From Adiantum capillus-veneris (lineage: Eukaryota; Streptophyta; Polypodiopsida; Polypodiales; Pteridaceae), in the NCBI GenBank assembly GCA_014529385.2, contig CM043952.1, positions 68,577,370-68,641,369 of the forward strand: 64,000 nt of DNA, given 5' to 3'. Below, piece after piece: positions 23,201-33,762 of the stretch. Positions within the stretch are counted from its first letter, which is position 1, and the number at the start of each line of letters is the position of its first letter. A program made the translations under genes and the position numbers. The notes below the pieces were generated by a model, which was not told where the DNA came from, ran no database searches, and was given only the letters and a program-made list of their open reading frames with translations.

Positions 23201-23826
23201 TGTATGCAATGATTGCTACTCGCCCAGACATTGCATTTGCAGTGGGAGTAGTAAGTCGATACGTGTCAAACCCAGGCAAGAAACATTGGGAGGCAGTGAA
23301 AGGAATATTGAGATACCTGAAAGCTACAAAGAGTATGCGTATATGCTATGGGAGCCAGGAGCTAAGTGTAAAGGGTTTTACAGACTCAGATTATGCAGGT
23401 GACTTAGACAACCGAAGGTCTACGTCAGGGTATGTCTTTACATTGGCTGGTGGAGCAGTATCAGGGCGTTCTAGATTACAAGATTGTGTTACTCAGTCTA
23501 CTATAGAGGCTGAATATGTTGCAGCATCAGAGGCATGCAAAGAATCAATTTGGCTTAATCGACTAGTAACAGATTTGGGAATCAAAGAAGAGATGCCTGT
23601 GTTATATTGTGATAGTCAAAGTGCTATACAATTGGCTCGCAATCCAGTTTATCACTCAAAGACAAAGCATGTGGATGTGAAGTATCATTTCATCCGGGAA
23701 ATTCTCGAGGATAAGCAACTTCAGCTTGTCAAAGTTCACACCACAGAAAATCCTGCTGATCTACTTACAAAAGGACTTCCCTCAGAGAGCTTTGCGCATT
23801 TTTGCAAGCAGTTAGGTGTAGGGTAG
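20254..23826 (+). CDS. Copia Gag(C-terminal)-Pol polyprotein, open to its natural stop
   Basis: Numbered from the first ATG (20290), the 1,178-residue frame shows a CCHC zinc knuckle at 87-100 (CYHCGKKGHMKRVC) and a retropepsin with DSGAS at 171-175. The GAG-pre-integrase HHCC motif follows (HSRLGHMSKKGME ... CEQCLYGK). The integrase D,D35E triad is D360 (HSDLCGP), D423 (TDNGGEY) and E459 (NGVAERMNR). Reverse transcriptase has QMDVKTAFLHG and YVDD at 860-863. Ty1-type RNase H has TDSDYAG (D1032), STIEAEYVA, DSQSAI and KHVDVKYHFIRE. The frame ends at TAG 23824-23826, 86 bp before the 3' LTR. All catalytic residues I can check are present, so Pol looks functional if made. It shares frame with gag upstream, separated only by the TGA at 20251. 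Confidence 0.95.
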   Translation, partial: SQGVKLYEPVRAMFLLITLLEIWDTFRTTLSNSAPPDGLNIAGVEGSLLTEETNRKTMDKGKGTALVVRGRTKEKYKGGKRNQSRSKSRSAKGKSDIECYHCGKKGHMKRVCREWKAKKGKEKSEDHGEKNKSSVKIQEINVTNTVAEDDSLVSGDIYFLKNTMDSVLLTTSDGNALSDWIIDSGASLHVSPNKEWFTSYVTTKDHVRLGNGQTCEILGVGDVQLKFQNGSSFTLKNVRHVPAITKSLINTGLLDDAGYVTTFGQNMWKISKGSMTVAHGVKSGGLYMIYVSNVSKNVINVTEHPNVSLWHSRLGHMSKKGMEILSRSGYFPGFSFNDFEFCEQCLYGKQAQQPHKHRSNRRDTQLALVHSDLCGPMPNLSLGGASYFMTFMDDYSRKVWVYFLKHKDEAFSVFKTFVTLVENQSGKKVKCLRTDNGGEYVSKAFQDFCESKGIKRELTAPYNPPQNGVAERMNRTIQEKVRSMLSNAQLPNGFRADDVLTAVHLVNRSPSKVLQKDSVPEMVWSGKMSSYKQLRVFGCEAYTHVPKEFRNKLEPKSRKCIFLGYGNSGEMGYRLWDPESRKVVRSNDVHINESKYHSKPERVEEIRRVVFQEDGPARARQNVRAQEEKGQDRVEPQVVAEPEPPIVRRSGRVARPPDRFVPSMNYVMLTDCNEPSCYKEAVQMKDSGNWQLAMQSEMTALHKNKTWKLVKLPQGKKALPCKWDYRYKITAHDSQPKYKARLVAKGFKQEQGIDFDEVFSPVVKMTTLRCFLALVAILDLVLHQMDVKTAFLHGDLDVEIYMQQPEGFVDEGKEDWVCQLLKSLYGLKQSPRAWYHKFHKFMLSQGYKRSEFDHCLYTKKAKDGSWLILILYVDDMLIAGKHLEEISALKSKMEKSFDMKDMGGASHILGMRIERDRSKKLIWLSQTEYIDKVLQRFNMEKGKALSVPLPPYVKLSKQDCPMSEEEQAEMDKIPYASAMGSLMYAMIATRPDIAFAVGVVSRYVSNPGKKHWEAVKGILRYLKATKSMRICYGSQELSVKGFTDSDYAGDLDNRRSTSGYVFTLAGGAVSGRSRLQDCVTQSTIEAEYVAASEACKESIWLNRLVTDLGIKEEMPVLYCDSQSAIQLARNPVYHSKTKHVDVKYHFIREILEDKQLQLVKVHTTENPADLLTKGLPSESFAHFCKQLGVG

Positions 23827-23901
23827 TACATCACTTCTCTACATCTCTTGTTTATTAGCTTGTATAGCTTCTCTCACATTTAAAGTACCACATTGGACTT
23901 T

Positions 23902-23912
23902 AAGTGGGAGGT
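23902..23912 (+). promoter_or_regulatory. Polypurine tract of the Copia element
   Basis: AAGTGGGAGGT lies directly before the 3' LTR. This is the usual plant Copia plus-strand primer sequence. Confidence 0.85.
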
Positions 23913-24104
23913 TGTTGGGGTATAAAGCCCAATGTGGTCTCCCAGGTAAGTGGGCGGGCCGCCAGGTATGTACACATATTCTTTTGTTAAAACCTAATAA
24001 GAACTCACTGTGCTCTACACATTACAGTAGAGCGAGTTCACCATATCGGCGTGCTATTCTTCTCGCACTCTCTCTCGCGTCGCACTTTCGCTCATACTCC
24101 TTTA
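23913..24104 (+). repeat. 3' LTR of the Copia element (192 bp)
   Basis: Begins TGTTGGGGTATAAAGCCC and ends ACTCCTTTA, the last CA having become TA. Same length as the 5' LTR, with about a dozen differences by eye, two or three clustered near 24050. Confidence 0.95.
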
Positions 24105-24109
24105 GACTA
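24105..24109. repeat. Target-site duplication GACTA (right)
   Basis: Directly follows the 3' LTR and matches the left copy at 18579-18583. Confidence 0.9.
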
Positions 24110-25499
24110 CCATCCATTTGAATTGCTATGAGACATTGATGGACGTACAACTCCCAAGCAATAGAAAGAGTACAAACAAAAATGGAGGGCTAAGCCGGAT
24201 TAGGAAAAGAATTCCAAAGGACTACAATGACAATCATACACCATAGCTCTAAGAACTGTATTCAGCATAGGGGCATCACATGCTGGGTGAGTAATCTCGA
24301 TCGAGGCATGATGGATGACTCAACAGACTAGGAACCCCAAGCAATCTAGGAACTTTGACTGTGCTCATATAAACATGGAAAATTTAAGAGAATGTTTTTA
24401 CACTAAATTTCTCTAAAATTTGTAGGTTTATTCACCTTCTACTTTGAGTTTTGAAGATAAATCTCAAAATTTGCACGTGGAATGACACTTAACCTAGGTT
24501 TCTATTGATATGGGTAGGTGAAAGAGAACTAGCATCTCGACAAAGTTGTCATAAGAAATTTTTTCATAGCTTCATCCAACCTTGCACATTCTTCTATCAA
24601 AAAACTCTTTATAATCCCCCACCATTACCACCTCCCTTGACACGTTTGTCGCCACCACTTTTGGCAACACCACTAACTCCCACTATCCCCCCCCCCCCCC
24701 CCCCCCCCAATAGAAGGCTACCTATGATGGTGTGATCCAAACTGTAATATGTACCACGATGTGTATTTTCTCAAAATAATAGCCTCATTGCAATAATAGA
24801 ATTATTTTCAAGTTTCCACCGTTTTCTCTAGAGTAACTTAAAAATGCATAGTATGCTATTGTACATCAACTCACAATAACTTGAGGTAGAGCAAGAGAGA
24901 GGAGAAGAAGAAGTGAAGAGAAGCTTAAAAATGCATAGTATGATATTGTACATCAACCCACAATAAATTGAGATAGAGCAAGAGAGAGGAGAAGAAGAAG
25001 TGAAGAGAAGCTCAAGCTCCCATACTCTCCTTATTCATGAGATTTGTTCGAGTGGCAACAAGGAATAGGAGATTTATATCCATTGGAATCATGGTGCGAC
25101 TATTCCCAACAAGGATCAATGGTGGTAGAAATGAGCTTCCAATATCTGAGGGCAACTAGTTCCAAGAAGAGAAATATCAACATGCCATTGTATGGGCTCC
25201 AATCATTCTAGCCCATCAAAGCAAACATCTACCAAACCCTTGTTCAAGGGGTTTTTTTTTACAAAAATTTATGGTCATTTTACCATTAAAATTAGTTGTA
25301 ATCTTGTTTCAGTTTTTTTTTGTGTGCTTGAAGCCACCTAAAAAATCTTGTTTGGTTTCTGTTTTGTATAGTGTGCCTTGGCTAGTCTTGCTCGTTTTAG
25401 GGATTTCTCGGAAAATCTCGCTCGAGATTTGAGATTCCTCAACCTTAAGTGGAAAGGCTGGGTATTGGTATAGAACCCTAAGCGTGGAAGAGAAAACAA
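24110..25499. other. No gene recognised; C22 homopolymer and an 87-bp tandem duplication
   Basis: Non-coding by inspection. It contains an uninterrupted run of 22 C at 24687-24708, a tandem duplication at 24837-25010, and poly-T stretches near 25252 and 25314. Confidence 0.45.
24837..25010 (+). repeat. 87-bp tandem duplication
   Basis: Copies 24837-24923 and 24924-25010 share CTTAAAAATGCATAGTATG, ATTGTACATCAAC, AGAGCAAGAGAGAGGAGAAG and AAGTGAAGAGAAG, with only a few differences. Confidence 0.9.
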
Positions 25500-25500
25500 T

Positions 25501-26311
25501 TTACCCTACTCTTAGGAGTTTGTTCTTGAAAGAGTACATACGAGAGGGAGTACTTAGGGTGTAGCATCTCAGCTCCAAAAATCCCAACAAGAGGAAGGAG
25601 AGTCCATGAGAGACTTTATTAGTTGCTTGAAGCATTTGATTCCCACACTTGTCATACAAAGTGAGCTTATACAACCCATGGCATAAAATGCCAGATGCAA
25701 CAATTTTATCACCGAAACTGAGATCGTGTACTGTACATCTGTTATCCACAAATTTGACTACAAGACCAAGTCTAGCAAGTGCAGATATAGAAAAAAGGTT
25801 CTTCTTGATGCCAGGTACATAAAGTGCATCAACAAGTGTGAAAGAACTGCCATTTGCAGCAGTAAGCATAATCTTTCCAACTCCCTGAACCGGATAAGAG
25901 GCATTGTTGGCACAAGTAACTGAATTCCCATGAGGGACAGACTCAAGAGAGGTGAACAAATCATGATGTGAGGTAAATGTGCTTTGTAGCACCACTGTCA
26001 AAATACAACACATGTGAATCTGCAACAACAACTGACATGCATGCATCATGGACAATAGGATTATAGGTACACTCTGCACTAAAAGACCATTTTGCATCAA
26101 CAGCAGCATCATAGTCTCCTTTCAAGGAAGACTCAATAGCTGCATTTGTAGTGGAACCAACATTTGCAGTGGAACCACCCTCTTTCTTCTTAGCCTCTTT
26201 GGCCTTCAACTTAGGACACTTCTTGATCAATAGCTTTACAATAATGGCAACGCATCTTCTTTCTGTCCTTATCACCAAAATTTCTAGACGAATTGCTACC
26301 ATCAAAATCAT
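25501..26311 (-). pseudogene. Protease and GAG-pre-integrase region of the minus-strand Copia remnant
   Basis: One frame (26311-25961) covers a basic nucleocapsid remnant and VLYFDSGATKHI, the DSGA active site of a Copia protease. It breaks near 25965, and the next frame continues DLFTSLESVPHGNSVTC, VGKIMLTAANGSSFTLVDAL, YVPGIKKNLFSISALARLGL and GLYKLTLYDKCGNQ, the normal path toward the HHCC motif. Sequence similarity ends near 25530. Confidence 0.8.
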
Positions 26312-26410
26312 TAGGAACAGGTGATGAGCAAGTGATTTTCCACTCGCAGAAGAACCATAAGAAGTGATTGCATTGTTGTTACCACCCTTTCTTTGAGCAA
26401 CAATAAAATC

Positions 26411-27116
26411 CTATTCGATTGCACATTGTCTATTCTTGTTTATTCTGGAAAGTGACTCTTGCAACAACAATGTGCATAATGCATCAAACTTGACAACTTC
26501 AGGATTTCCTTGGGTCATAAGTCTCCAAGTACTCGCAAAAGTCTGGTAAGAATCTGGTAAGGCATCAAGAACAGTCTGCACAAGGAAACTATCTAAAACG
26601 ACTTCACCTGCAGAAATAAGTTGCTCATTGATATCCTTGACACGAGCAAGGAATGTGTCCATATCATCTTCCTCATGCATAATCTTTGACTCCAACTCTT
26701 TACGCAGCAATGCAATTTTTGCCTCATTGTGGCTTGCATAAAGACTAGCCAGAATATCCCAAGTCTGTTTTGCACATTTTGTTGAACGAATGTGAGGAGT
26801 AATGGTGCACCACAAACAATGCAATCAAAGCATGAACCTCCACATACTTTACATCCCAATGAGCTTGTTCTATCGTAGGAAAAAAAACTCTACTAACAAC
26901 AGCAATCCTTGCAGCAAGACCTGCAACGTCCTCAACATCGTCTACATCCTCAGAACCAGGACGTACATCAGTGCCTTGTAGAATATTCTAGATGCCCTTT
27001 GACACAAGAACATGTTGCATCATCATGTAAGCCCACATAGGGTAGTTATCCCCATCCAATGTGTCCTCAGCAACAACAAACATCTTGAACATGTCTGTGT
27101 TGTTTTCAGCCATGGT
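26411..27116 (-). pseudogene. gag of the minus-strand Copia remnant
   Basis: The start region reads MAENNTDMFKMFVVAEDTLD then GDNYPMWAYMMMQHVLVSKG, the N-terminus of a UBN2-type Copia gag. After a stop at 26988 it continues through RPGSEDVDDVED to IRSTKCAKQTWDILASLY, LLRKELESKIMHEEDDMDTF, DINEQLISAGEVVLDSFLVQ, VLDALPDSYQTFASTWRLM and LLLQESLSRINKNRQ. These pieces follow gag order closely. Stops and a frameshift near 26740-26830 make it non-functional. Confidence 0.8.
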
Positions 27117-27464
27117 AAATGTTGCATCTGCTGATGTGAAAACTGCTTGAAAAGAGGAGAAACAAAGCAGGAACAACACATGCTATATAGCACAAATCAT
27201 AGAAGATTGTAAGGGACTTGTTATGGAGAAAACAGCACTAACAAAAATTTTGCACAAAATGAAGAAATAGCCTGTGCAGTATTGTCTGTAGTGGAAACGG
27301 AGGCCAAAACGAGTCGAATCAAAAATCTGAGCAGACTAAGCTCTACAAGCTTGCCCAAATTTTTTTTCGACTTGCGAACGCTCGCCAAAGCTCACTGAAA
27401 TCGGAGAAAGTGAGCAGACATGTGCTGGAGCTACTGGCGACTAAGCCCGGGAGGATGCAACCTG

Positions 27465-27476
27465 CTATGATACCAA
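27465..27476 (-). promoter_or_regulatory. Primer binding site (tRNA-iMet-like)
   Basis: The minus strand reads TTGGTATCATAGCAGG here, a one- or two-base variant of the tRNA-iMet site (TGGTATCAGAGC) that is common in plant Copia elements. Confidence 0.7.
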
Positions 27477-27480
27477 TCGT

Positions 27481-27701
27481 TGCAATTAGGGTTGCATGAA
27501 AACACGCATATCTTGGAGAAGACGAAGGAAGCTCAAGGCACACAATAGAGAGTGTATTACTTAGTGTGCTATGGAAAGATAGATAGCCCTAGAATGAATG
27601 GGCGTATATACAATGCACGGGGGAAAAAACCTCGTAAAGAGGGAAAAAATGCCTCGGCGGTCCTAAGTGTGTTCACACACATCACTACCACATGTATATG
27701 G
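27481..27701 (-). repeat. Candidate 5' LTR of the minus-strand Copia remnant (221 bp)
   Basis: On the minus strand it begins TGTTACCATATACATG, has a TATA-like GTATATACGCCC at about 27603-27614, and ends CCTAATTGCA. That end is followed by ACGAT and the primer binding site. The TG...CA ends and TATA position fit an LTR, but no partner copy exists here. Confidence 0.5.
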
Positions 27702-27774
27702 TAACAGTTCACCATTCATTACCCCCCCCTATATAATGTGTGTTCGCGGGGTATTGAAAAAACGCCTCTTTTTG

Positions 27775-28438
27775 TTAGGAAATAAGACGTAGCTAAATAG
27801 ATAATTGAGTAGATTACTTAATGGAGAGAGACAGATTTATATACACGAGATTATAGAGTAGAGAGAGAGAGTACACACGATATACGTGGTTCACCCAATG
27901 TGGGCTACGTCCACGGGAAAGCAGCCACTCAATGGCTTTAGTACTTCAAAACAAGAAGTAGTTTACAAAGGGATTATACCCTTAATGGAGCTCCCGCCTT
28001 GCTTCACTCTCACCACCTCACACTCATCTTGTTGCATCAACTTCACACTATGAAATGTGTGTAGAAATGGCCTCCTTTTATAGGCCAAAAGGGCTTCCCT
28101 CTCTTATGAGAGACAGCCATGTGTAGCCGCCCTTGTGCGAATAAGTCCAAATCGGACCCTCCAATCCGCCCATGTGTGGCCGCCCTTGAGAAGACAAGTC
28201 CGCTTTTGAATTCGGCCACCGGCCACCGGCCATTGACTTCCGACCAGCGGCCAACCGACCGGTTGTTTTCCGACCACTTTCCGGCCGTCGTCCGGCCATA
28301 ATATTTGGGCGAAAAAGAATATTCCGGCGAAAAAAAAGTCTGATTCTTGTCCCTGATTCTTGTCCGTGAAAATTTTGGTTTCCGGTGAGTGATTTTCCTT
28401 CACGCACGATGACTTCTCCTCATAATGGGGGCCTTACA
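27775..28438 (-). repeat. Possible solo LTR (minus orientation)
   Basis: The stretch starts TGTTAGGAAATAAG and ends GGCCTTACA on the plus strand, giving TG...CA ends. On the minus strand it has CCTATAAAAGGAGG (TATA, about 28072-28084). At 27888-27917 is ACGTGGTTCACCCAATGTGG then CTACGTCCACGG, a block I recall from many plant LTRs. No target duplication matches at these exact ends, so the limits are uncertain. Confidence 0.4.
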
Positions 28439-28689
28439 AATGTGCGCTTTTACCACAGAAAATTACAAGGGTAAATCAGACTCCATACTTAACACTTTTA
28501 ACATGTTTGAATGAATAAAATGACCCCTTATTTTAGGATTTTTTGCCAAAGTTGAATATAAAGCACCTTATTTTAATGCATCTCTGTTAAATTGCCTAAA
28601 ATTTTTGTATTTTAAAACTTGTCCTTTTGAACTCACATTATACATTAACATGATTACATAGTGAACCCCCCAAGCTAAATTGGCTTCTG
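28439..28689. other. No feature recognised
   Basis: AT-rich spacer without a credible frame. Confidence 0.4.
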
Positions 28690-30780
28690 CCTTTGCCAGT
28701 TATTCCTTTAATTCCTTGATCTCCTGATCCTTTTCGATTTGAATGGACATGTGGCCTAATTTCATGACTTGGCAATCATATTTCTCTTGATCTAGCCCCA
28801 TCTTTACTCCTTTGAGCTCCTCTAATAGTGAAGTTGGTGCTTGTGAAGTAGAGTTGGAGCTGATGTATCTTGCATTGCCAATAGTTGAGAGAGTGTATGC
28901 TTCATGACATCATACACTGCCAATAGTTGAGAGAGTGTAAGCTTCACAACATCATCTGAGTCACTCAACTTGGCATTTTGTTTATGCTCTCTTTCCAGTT
29001 TTGCTTCTAGTCTTTGGTGCTCCACCTGCATCTCACTGTTTACTGCAATGTGGTCTTGTAAATCATGAAAGTAACCTTTTGCTTCCATTTTTTCTTGTTC
29101 TAGTCCTTCTTGAAAATTCTTTTTGTCCTTTTGGAGGCCTTCTATTTGCTATTGTAGCCTTTCATTCTCTGCTTTTTTTGCATTTTCCTCCTTCGCATCT
29201 TGAGCATCTAACTTCCTGAATTGGGACACTGCCCTTTGGCATTTGAATTGAAGCTTGAAGCTTCTAGATGATCTTCTAGGTCAAATCCATGGATCAACCT
29301 ATCCACATCTTCAATCACACCTCTGGAGTGTGGTGATATTGGGCCTCTTTCTTGATTTTTCTACTATGGAGATGTCTCAGGTGGCAACTCTTTCCTTTCT
29401 TGCTGATTCGACACTTGGTCTTGCCCTCTTTATTCAGCTTGGTGCTAGTCAGTCTTTTCAAAGTTTATTTGCTCTATTGAGCTTTGTTTTGATCTTTTGC
29501 TTTGTTTTCAGTCTCCTTTTTTCCTTCATTGGTAGGAGGGAGTGCTGTCATCTTTGGAGGCTTTATCTTGGTTATCAATTGTTTCCTCCTTTGGCAGTTC
29601 TTCTTGTCTTGTGTCTTGGGAGAGTCCATAGGAGACTCTAGATCCTCCATTCTTTGTTTCTTGGATTCTTCCTTTGTGTGTTGCTTGGATTCTCTTTTGA
29701 TAACTTTATAGATGTGCTGACAAAACATGCTAGCAAGATCTACCTCTTCGGTTGTTTTCCTCATTCTGTATTGTTTGATTTTCTCCATCTGCTCAGTGTT
29801 TCTCTTTTCTAACTTCTTACCCATCATTAAATCGTCCTCATCATCCGCATCTAATCGTGCTTTATTGACCGTCTTCATCCATTTTCTTTAATCGTTCCTC
29901 TCGTAGCCTTTGATATTCTTCCATTGATCTTTAGGTTTGAGTCTTGGGTATTTGCTCAGCTGACTTGCTCTTATTTCTAACCAGAGGGATGTTAATGTCC
30001 TCTTCTTTAGCTATTTACTAGAATTCATATGGGGTGTCCCTATTCCTCAGCTTGATTTCTCTGTTCAGCTCCATATCAAACTATGTTGCTTCACTATCAA
30101 TGACCTTTGCTTTGGAGTGTTGTCCCCTTGTTTGCATTTTGTTTGGTGTTGAAGAAGATTCTCCCACTGATTTAATTGAGTGCTTAGCCTTGTGTAGTAA
30201 ATCAAGTTGTGACTTGGCAGGTGGTAGTAGTTGATCAATCATTCCTAGTTCTTGGTAGGAAACTCTGGTCAACACTGGGCTGGCATTCATGTATTTCTTG
30301 TTGTAGTCACTACCCTTCATATTAGCTTCCACTAAGTTCTCCAGGATGTAGTTTCCAAGGTCACATGTAATTACTCTTTGCTTTGCCAACTCCATATCCA
30401 TCACCACTTCTATGTGCAAGTTGGGCTCTGTGTATCAGGGTGGTATTTGAACCTTTAGATGTTGAGATATCAATCTCAAGGGCACCTTTGTCTCAATGTA
30501 GACTAGGTCCTTGTATGTGAATTTGTGCCCTTGTTTCTTTATGAAGGCCTTATCATTGTCTCTAGCCTTGTTCTTGTGGAGAAAATTGTGATTTCCTACG
30601 GGTATGTGTAAGGCTTGGTTGAAAAGCTCATCTGTTATTCTAACCTTGATCGTTGCATTTTTATTGTCACAGTTTCTTTGCAATTGTACTAGATTGATCT
30701 CATGATCTCGTGTGCTCTTTGGAAATATGTTCCCCATGGAGGAAGCCAAAGAATGTGTCCAATTGGAGGCATTTGATTAC
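28690..30780 (-). pseudogene. Broken coiled-coil protein gene, family not recognised
   Basis: Minus-strand coding sequence is visible over about 2 kb. The N-terminal part (30749-30081) reads MASSMGNIFPKSTRDHEINL, then KVRITDELFNQALHIPVGNH, FTYKDLVYIETKVPLRLISQ, a TGA at 30435, then VITCDLGNYILENLVEANMK and LTRVSYQELGMIDQLLPPAK. A Lys/Glu-rich linker follows (29878-29474). The C-terminal part (29230-28690) is heptad-like: RLEAKLEREHKQNAKLSDSD, LSQLLAVYDVMKHT, QEIKELK. A 42-bp in-frame tandem duplication (28874-28957) repeats LSQLLA. The layout, a globular domain, a charged linker and a coiled coil, recalls accessory ORFs of plant retrotransposons, but I cannot name the family. At least two frame changes and several stops are present. 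Confidence 0.5.
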
Positions 30781-31182
30781 TTCTCTCTGCTGGTGCAAAG
30801 TCCATAGTTCACCTTGGTGCCATCAGTTGTTGCTTTTTAAAATTTTCCAATAAACATGCTAGATAAAATCTTTGCTAGCTCCTCCTCCGATAATATGTGC
30901 GTTCTCATTTGAGGAGATGTCGATGACCTCATATGGTGCTGCTTTCCACTCCTTTTGGGGTCTTCTGCAAGTCATTCTAGTATCCCAAAACCAACTGATT
31001 AGTTCTTTCAATTTGTCAAAAAGTTTTCAAGAAAGACAAGAAAATCAAAAACTTGACCGTAAACTAAGAAATGAGCTTGACTTAATAAAAATAAGTCTAA
31101 ATTTGACCAAACTTCACCATTGCATCTAGGACAACTATAGACACTAGATCATGTGGTCACATGTCAGGTCTCAGTCTGAGAT

Positions 31183-31203
31183 ACATGGGTCATGATCCAT
31201 GTT
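31183..31203. repeat. 21-bp near-palindrome, copy 1
   Basis: Core GGGTCATGATCC inside ACATG...CATGTT; one arm carries a mismatch. Other copies are at 31455, 31967, 35555 and 35671. Confidence 0.75.
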
Positions 31204-31454
31204 GAAACAGATTTTTGACTTTTAATAACACCATATGATTAAGCATGATATTGGGATGCTATGATCCAAAAGGTTTTGAATTTGAAAAGGTCGTTTGAGA
31301 TTTATGCCAATCCTTGGAAAATTTATGTAAACTTAGAGAAATTTGGCATTTTGGTTAGGGTTTTGGAATCCAAATGGATTAATACTTTAGGGTTAGGCTT
31401 TTTTGAAAATTGGGACCTAATGGCAAGGTTTTGGTCTAGATAAGTGAAAAAAGC

Positions 31455-31475
31455 ACATGGATTGCGATCCATGTT
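31455..31475. repeat. 21-bp near-palindrome, copy 2
   Basis: Core GGATTGCGATCC between ACAT and ATGTT. Confidence 0.75.
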
Positions 31476-31966
31476 TGGCACCCTTTTGGGGTAAAACTTG
31501 GTACACATGTTCCTATAGCCTATCCTAATACATTGGTGAAATATTTTCAAATTTAGAAACTTTTTTCCTTAGTTTACCCAATTTCCTAGTTTATGGCCCA
31601 ATTTGGTCCGACTTTGCTATATGTGGTTTTTGATCCCATCTTTGATCTCTCCTTGTAGTCCCAATCCTAGCTGTCTGTCCATTTTCACCATTGTTGAGGA
31701 TTTTTTTGGACCTCCCAGGCATGCTGGAAAGTTTGGCCCATTTTGCAAGCATATTTTGCATTATTTTTTATACACTGAGCTCACCATCTCTTTCAATACA
31801 GAGACTTTGCCACATTCACAAACTCTGGCACATGCACTCTGAAATGGTTGAACTTTGACATATGATCCAATTCATGCATCCAAACACTGAAATTTTGACA
31901 TAAAATCCCATGATTGACTTGTACCAACAATTTGCACTCAAATTTTGGTAAATCTGTTCTTAGAGT

Positions 31967-31987
31967 ACATGGATCAGGATCCATGTT
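31967..31987. repeat. 21-bp near-palindrome, copy 3
   Basis: Core GGATCAGGATCC between ACAT and ATGTT. Confidence 0.75.
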
Positions 31988-32172
31988 TGGTGAATGGATT
32001 TGGGAATGTTCCCTAAGCTACTGGCCCACCTAATTCTAAATTTAGATCACTTTTTCACATTATGGATCAAAATGACCATTTGAAGATTGACTTTCTGTTT
32101 TCCCTTGGTTTTTGGTTGATCTAAGGTCCATTTTGCCCAAAACTTTGCATGGCACATTCTCGAAAGCTTTAC

Positions 32173-32635
<463 letters not shown>

Positions 32636-32648
32636 TGGTAGTAGAGCT
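32636..32648 (+). promoter_or_regulatory. Primer-binding-site-like sequence
   Basis: TGGTAGTAGAGCT starts directly after the 5' LTR. It differs from the tRNA-iMet site at the two central bases, so priming may use another tRNA or the site has decayed. Confidence 0.7.
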
Positions 32649-32875
32649 TGGTTAATCTAACTATAGATTGATAGAGTGCTTCTAAGTTTTCATTAAATGA
32701 CAACCCTTCAAGGCTTGAAGAGGGAATGAAAGGATACTATGCAATTTCTTCAAATTGCAGAACCACGAAGCGTGATGTTGGAATCTAAATGGTTTGGTGT
32801 TCAATTATAGCATAAGCGAGCATCATTTCAAGTTTTAAGAGAAGGCGTAAAGCTTCAAAGTCTCCAATTGCTCGT

Positions 32876-33172
32876 CACAGCTTTGCATCGATGTCAATGG
32901 CAAATCCCAACAAACATACAATGCATGAAAAGGAGACCGTGTGATCTTCAATCGGCAACCTTGCAAGCGTCAATACAACCTTTGTTGTTCAAAAGGTGCT
33001 TCAGAGCTACAATTTACCCTCAAATCACAGCTCTGCATCGATGTCAATGGCAAATCCCAACAAACCTACAATGCGTGAAAAGGAGACCGTGTGATCTTCA
33101 ATCGGCAACCTTAGAAGCCTCAATATAATCTTTGTTGTTCAAAAGGTGCTTCAGAGCTCTAGTTTACCCTCA
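32876..33172 (+). repeat. 150-bp tandem duplication in the gag-only element
   Basis: Copies at 32876-33025 and 33026-33172 share GCATCGATGTCAATGGCAAA, AAAGGAGACCGTGTGATCTT, GTTGTTCAAAAGGTGCTTCA and related text. Both lie between the primer binding site and the first open frame. The 150-bp period keeps an 86-codon frame open but shows no protein domain. Confidence 0.9.
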
Positions 33173-33762
33173 ATGGTTGTACTCGCTTGGTTGGCATTTC
33201 TGCATCTCGATTAGCATTTTTGCATCTGCCCATAGTGATGCTTAATCAAGGCTATTTCGCCTCTTCTCACACAGTTTATTCATGTAACGAGCAGGTACCA
33301 GATTTGTTCAACCTCAATGACAGTGCTTGTCTCTCACTAAAGCTCATCATGTGCACTCGGTTTGACATTAGGTAACCGTACTGATTACCTATCTACGCCA
33401 TGGCGATTCCCTACACACCCTCCACTCCGCAATCACCTACTCTTAGCTCTGGAATGCAATGAGCGGCCTTCGTCAACCCCTGCAATCACGTGTTACAGTC
33501 GTTTTCTTAAGTTTCATTTAAAAGATTTTGTAAATATTCTAAGAGGCCAGTCCCATAGCGTCATTGCCTTGCTTCAAATTCTAAAAGGAAAGTCCCATAG
33601 TGCCATTTTCTCAATCTATAGTATTGTCCCATAGCCAAATCAACCCAAGGATTTCATTACTAGTATTACTCAACTTTGCAAAACAAAAGGTTTTTCTACC
33701 CTTGTAAAAGAGAATAGGCACTGCCCTTGAAAAAATTCAAGAGGTAATACCTTCTCCTAGCA

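Larger units (their letters stand above)
18584..24104 (+). mobile_element. Nearly complete Ty1/Copia retrotransposon, 5.5 kb
   Basis: Two 192-bp LTRs bound the element, with the 5-bp target duplication GACTA on both sides (18579-18583 and 24105-24109). Between them are a tRNA-iMet primer binding site, a leader of about 1.06 kb, a single gag-pol reading frame in the Copia order (gag, protease, integrase, reverse transcriptase, RNase H) and a polypurine tract against the 3' LTR. By eye the LTRs differ at roughly a dozen positions, including one C-to-T in the terminal TTCA, so the insertion is fairly old but well preserved. The only break seen in the 1,326-codon frame is one TGA. Confidence 0.95.
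25500..27701 (-). mobile_element. Minus-strand Ty1/Copia remnant (LTR, PBS, gag, protease, GAG-pre-integrase)
   Basis: Read right to left there is a candidate LTR (27701-27481), a primer binding site, a short leader, gag, a nucleocapsid remnant, protease and the beginning of the GAG-pre-integrase region. The sequence then ends near 25500 with no integrase, reverse transcriptase or 3' LTR. It is therefore a 3'-truncated copy, and its frames are broken in several places. Confidence 0.8.
30781..32167. other. Repetitive non-coding DNA with near-palindromic motifs
   Basis: No gene seen. The notable content is three of the five 21-bp near-palindromes (31183, 31455, 31967), each followed by related text (TTTGGCACCC, TTTGGTGAATGG). 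The region continues past the inserted gag-only element at 35511. Confidence 0.5.

Noticed and set aside
27465-27476. A tRNA gene suggested by tRNA-like sequence (also at 3049, 10251, 18778, 55561)
   Set aside because: These are 12-13-bp primer binding sites complementary to the tRNA 3' end, without the rest of a tRNA.
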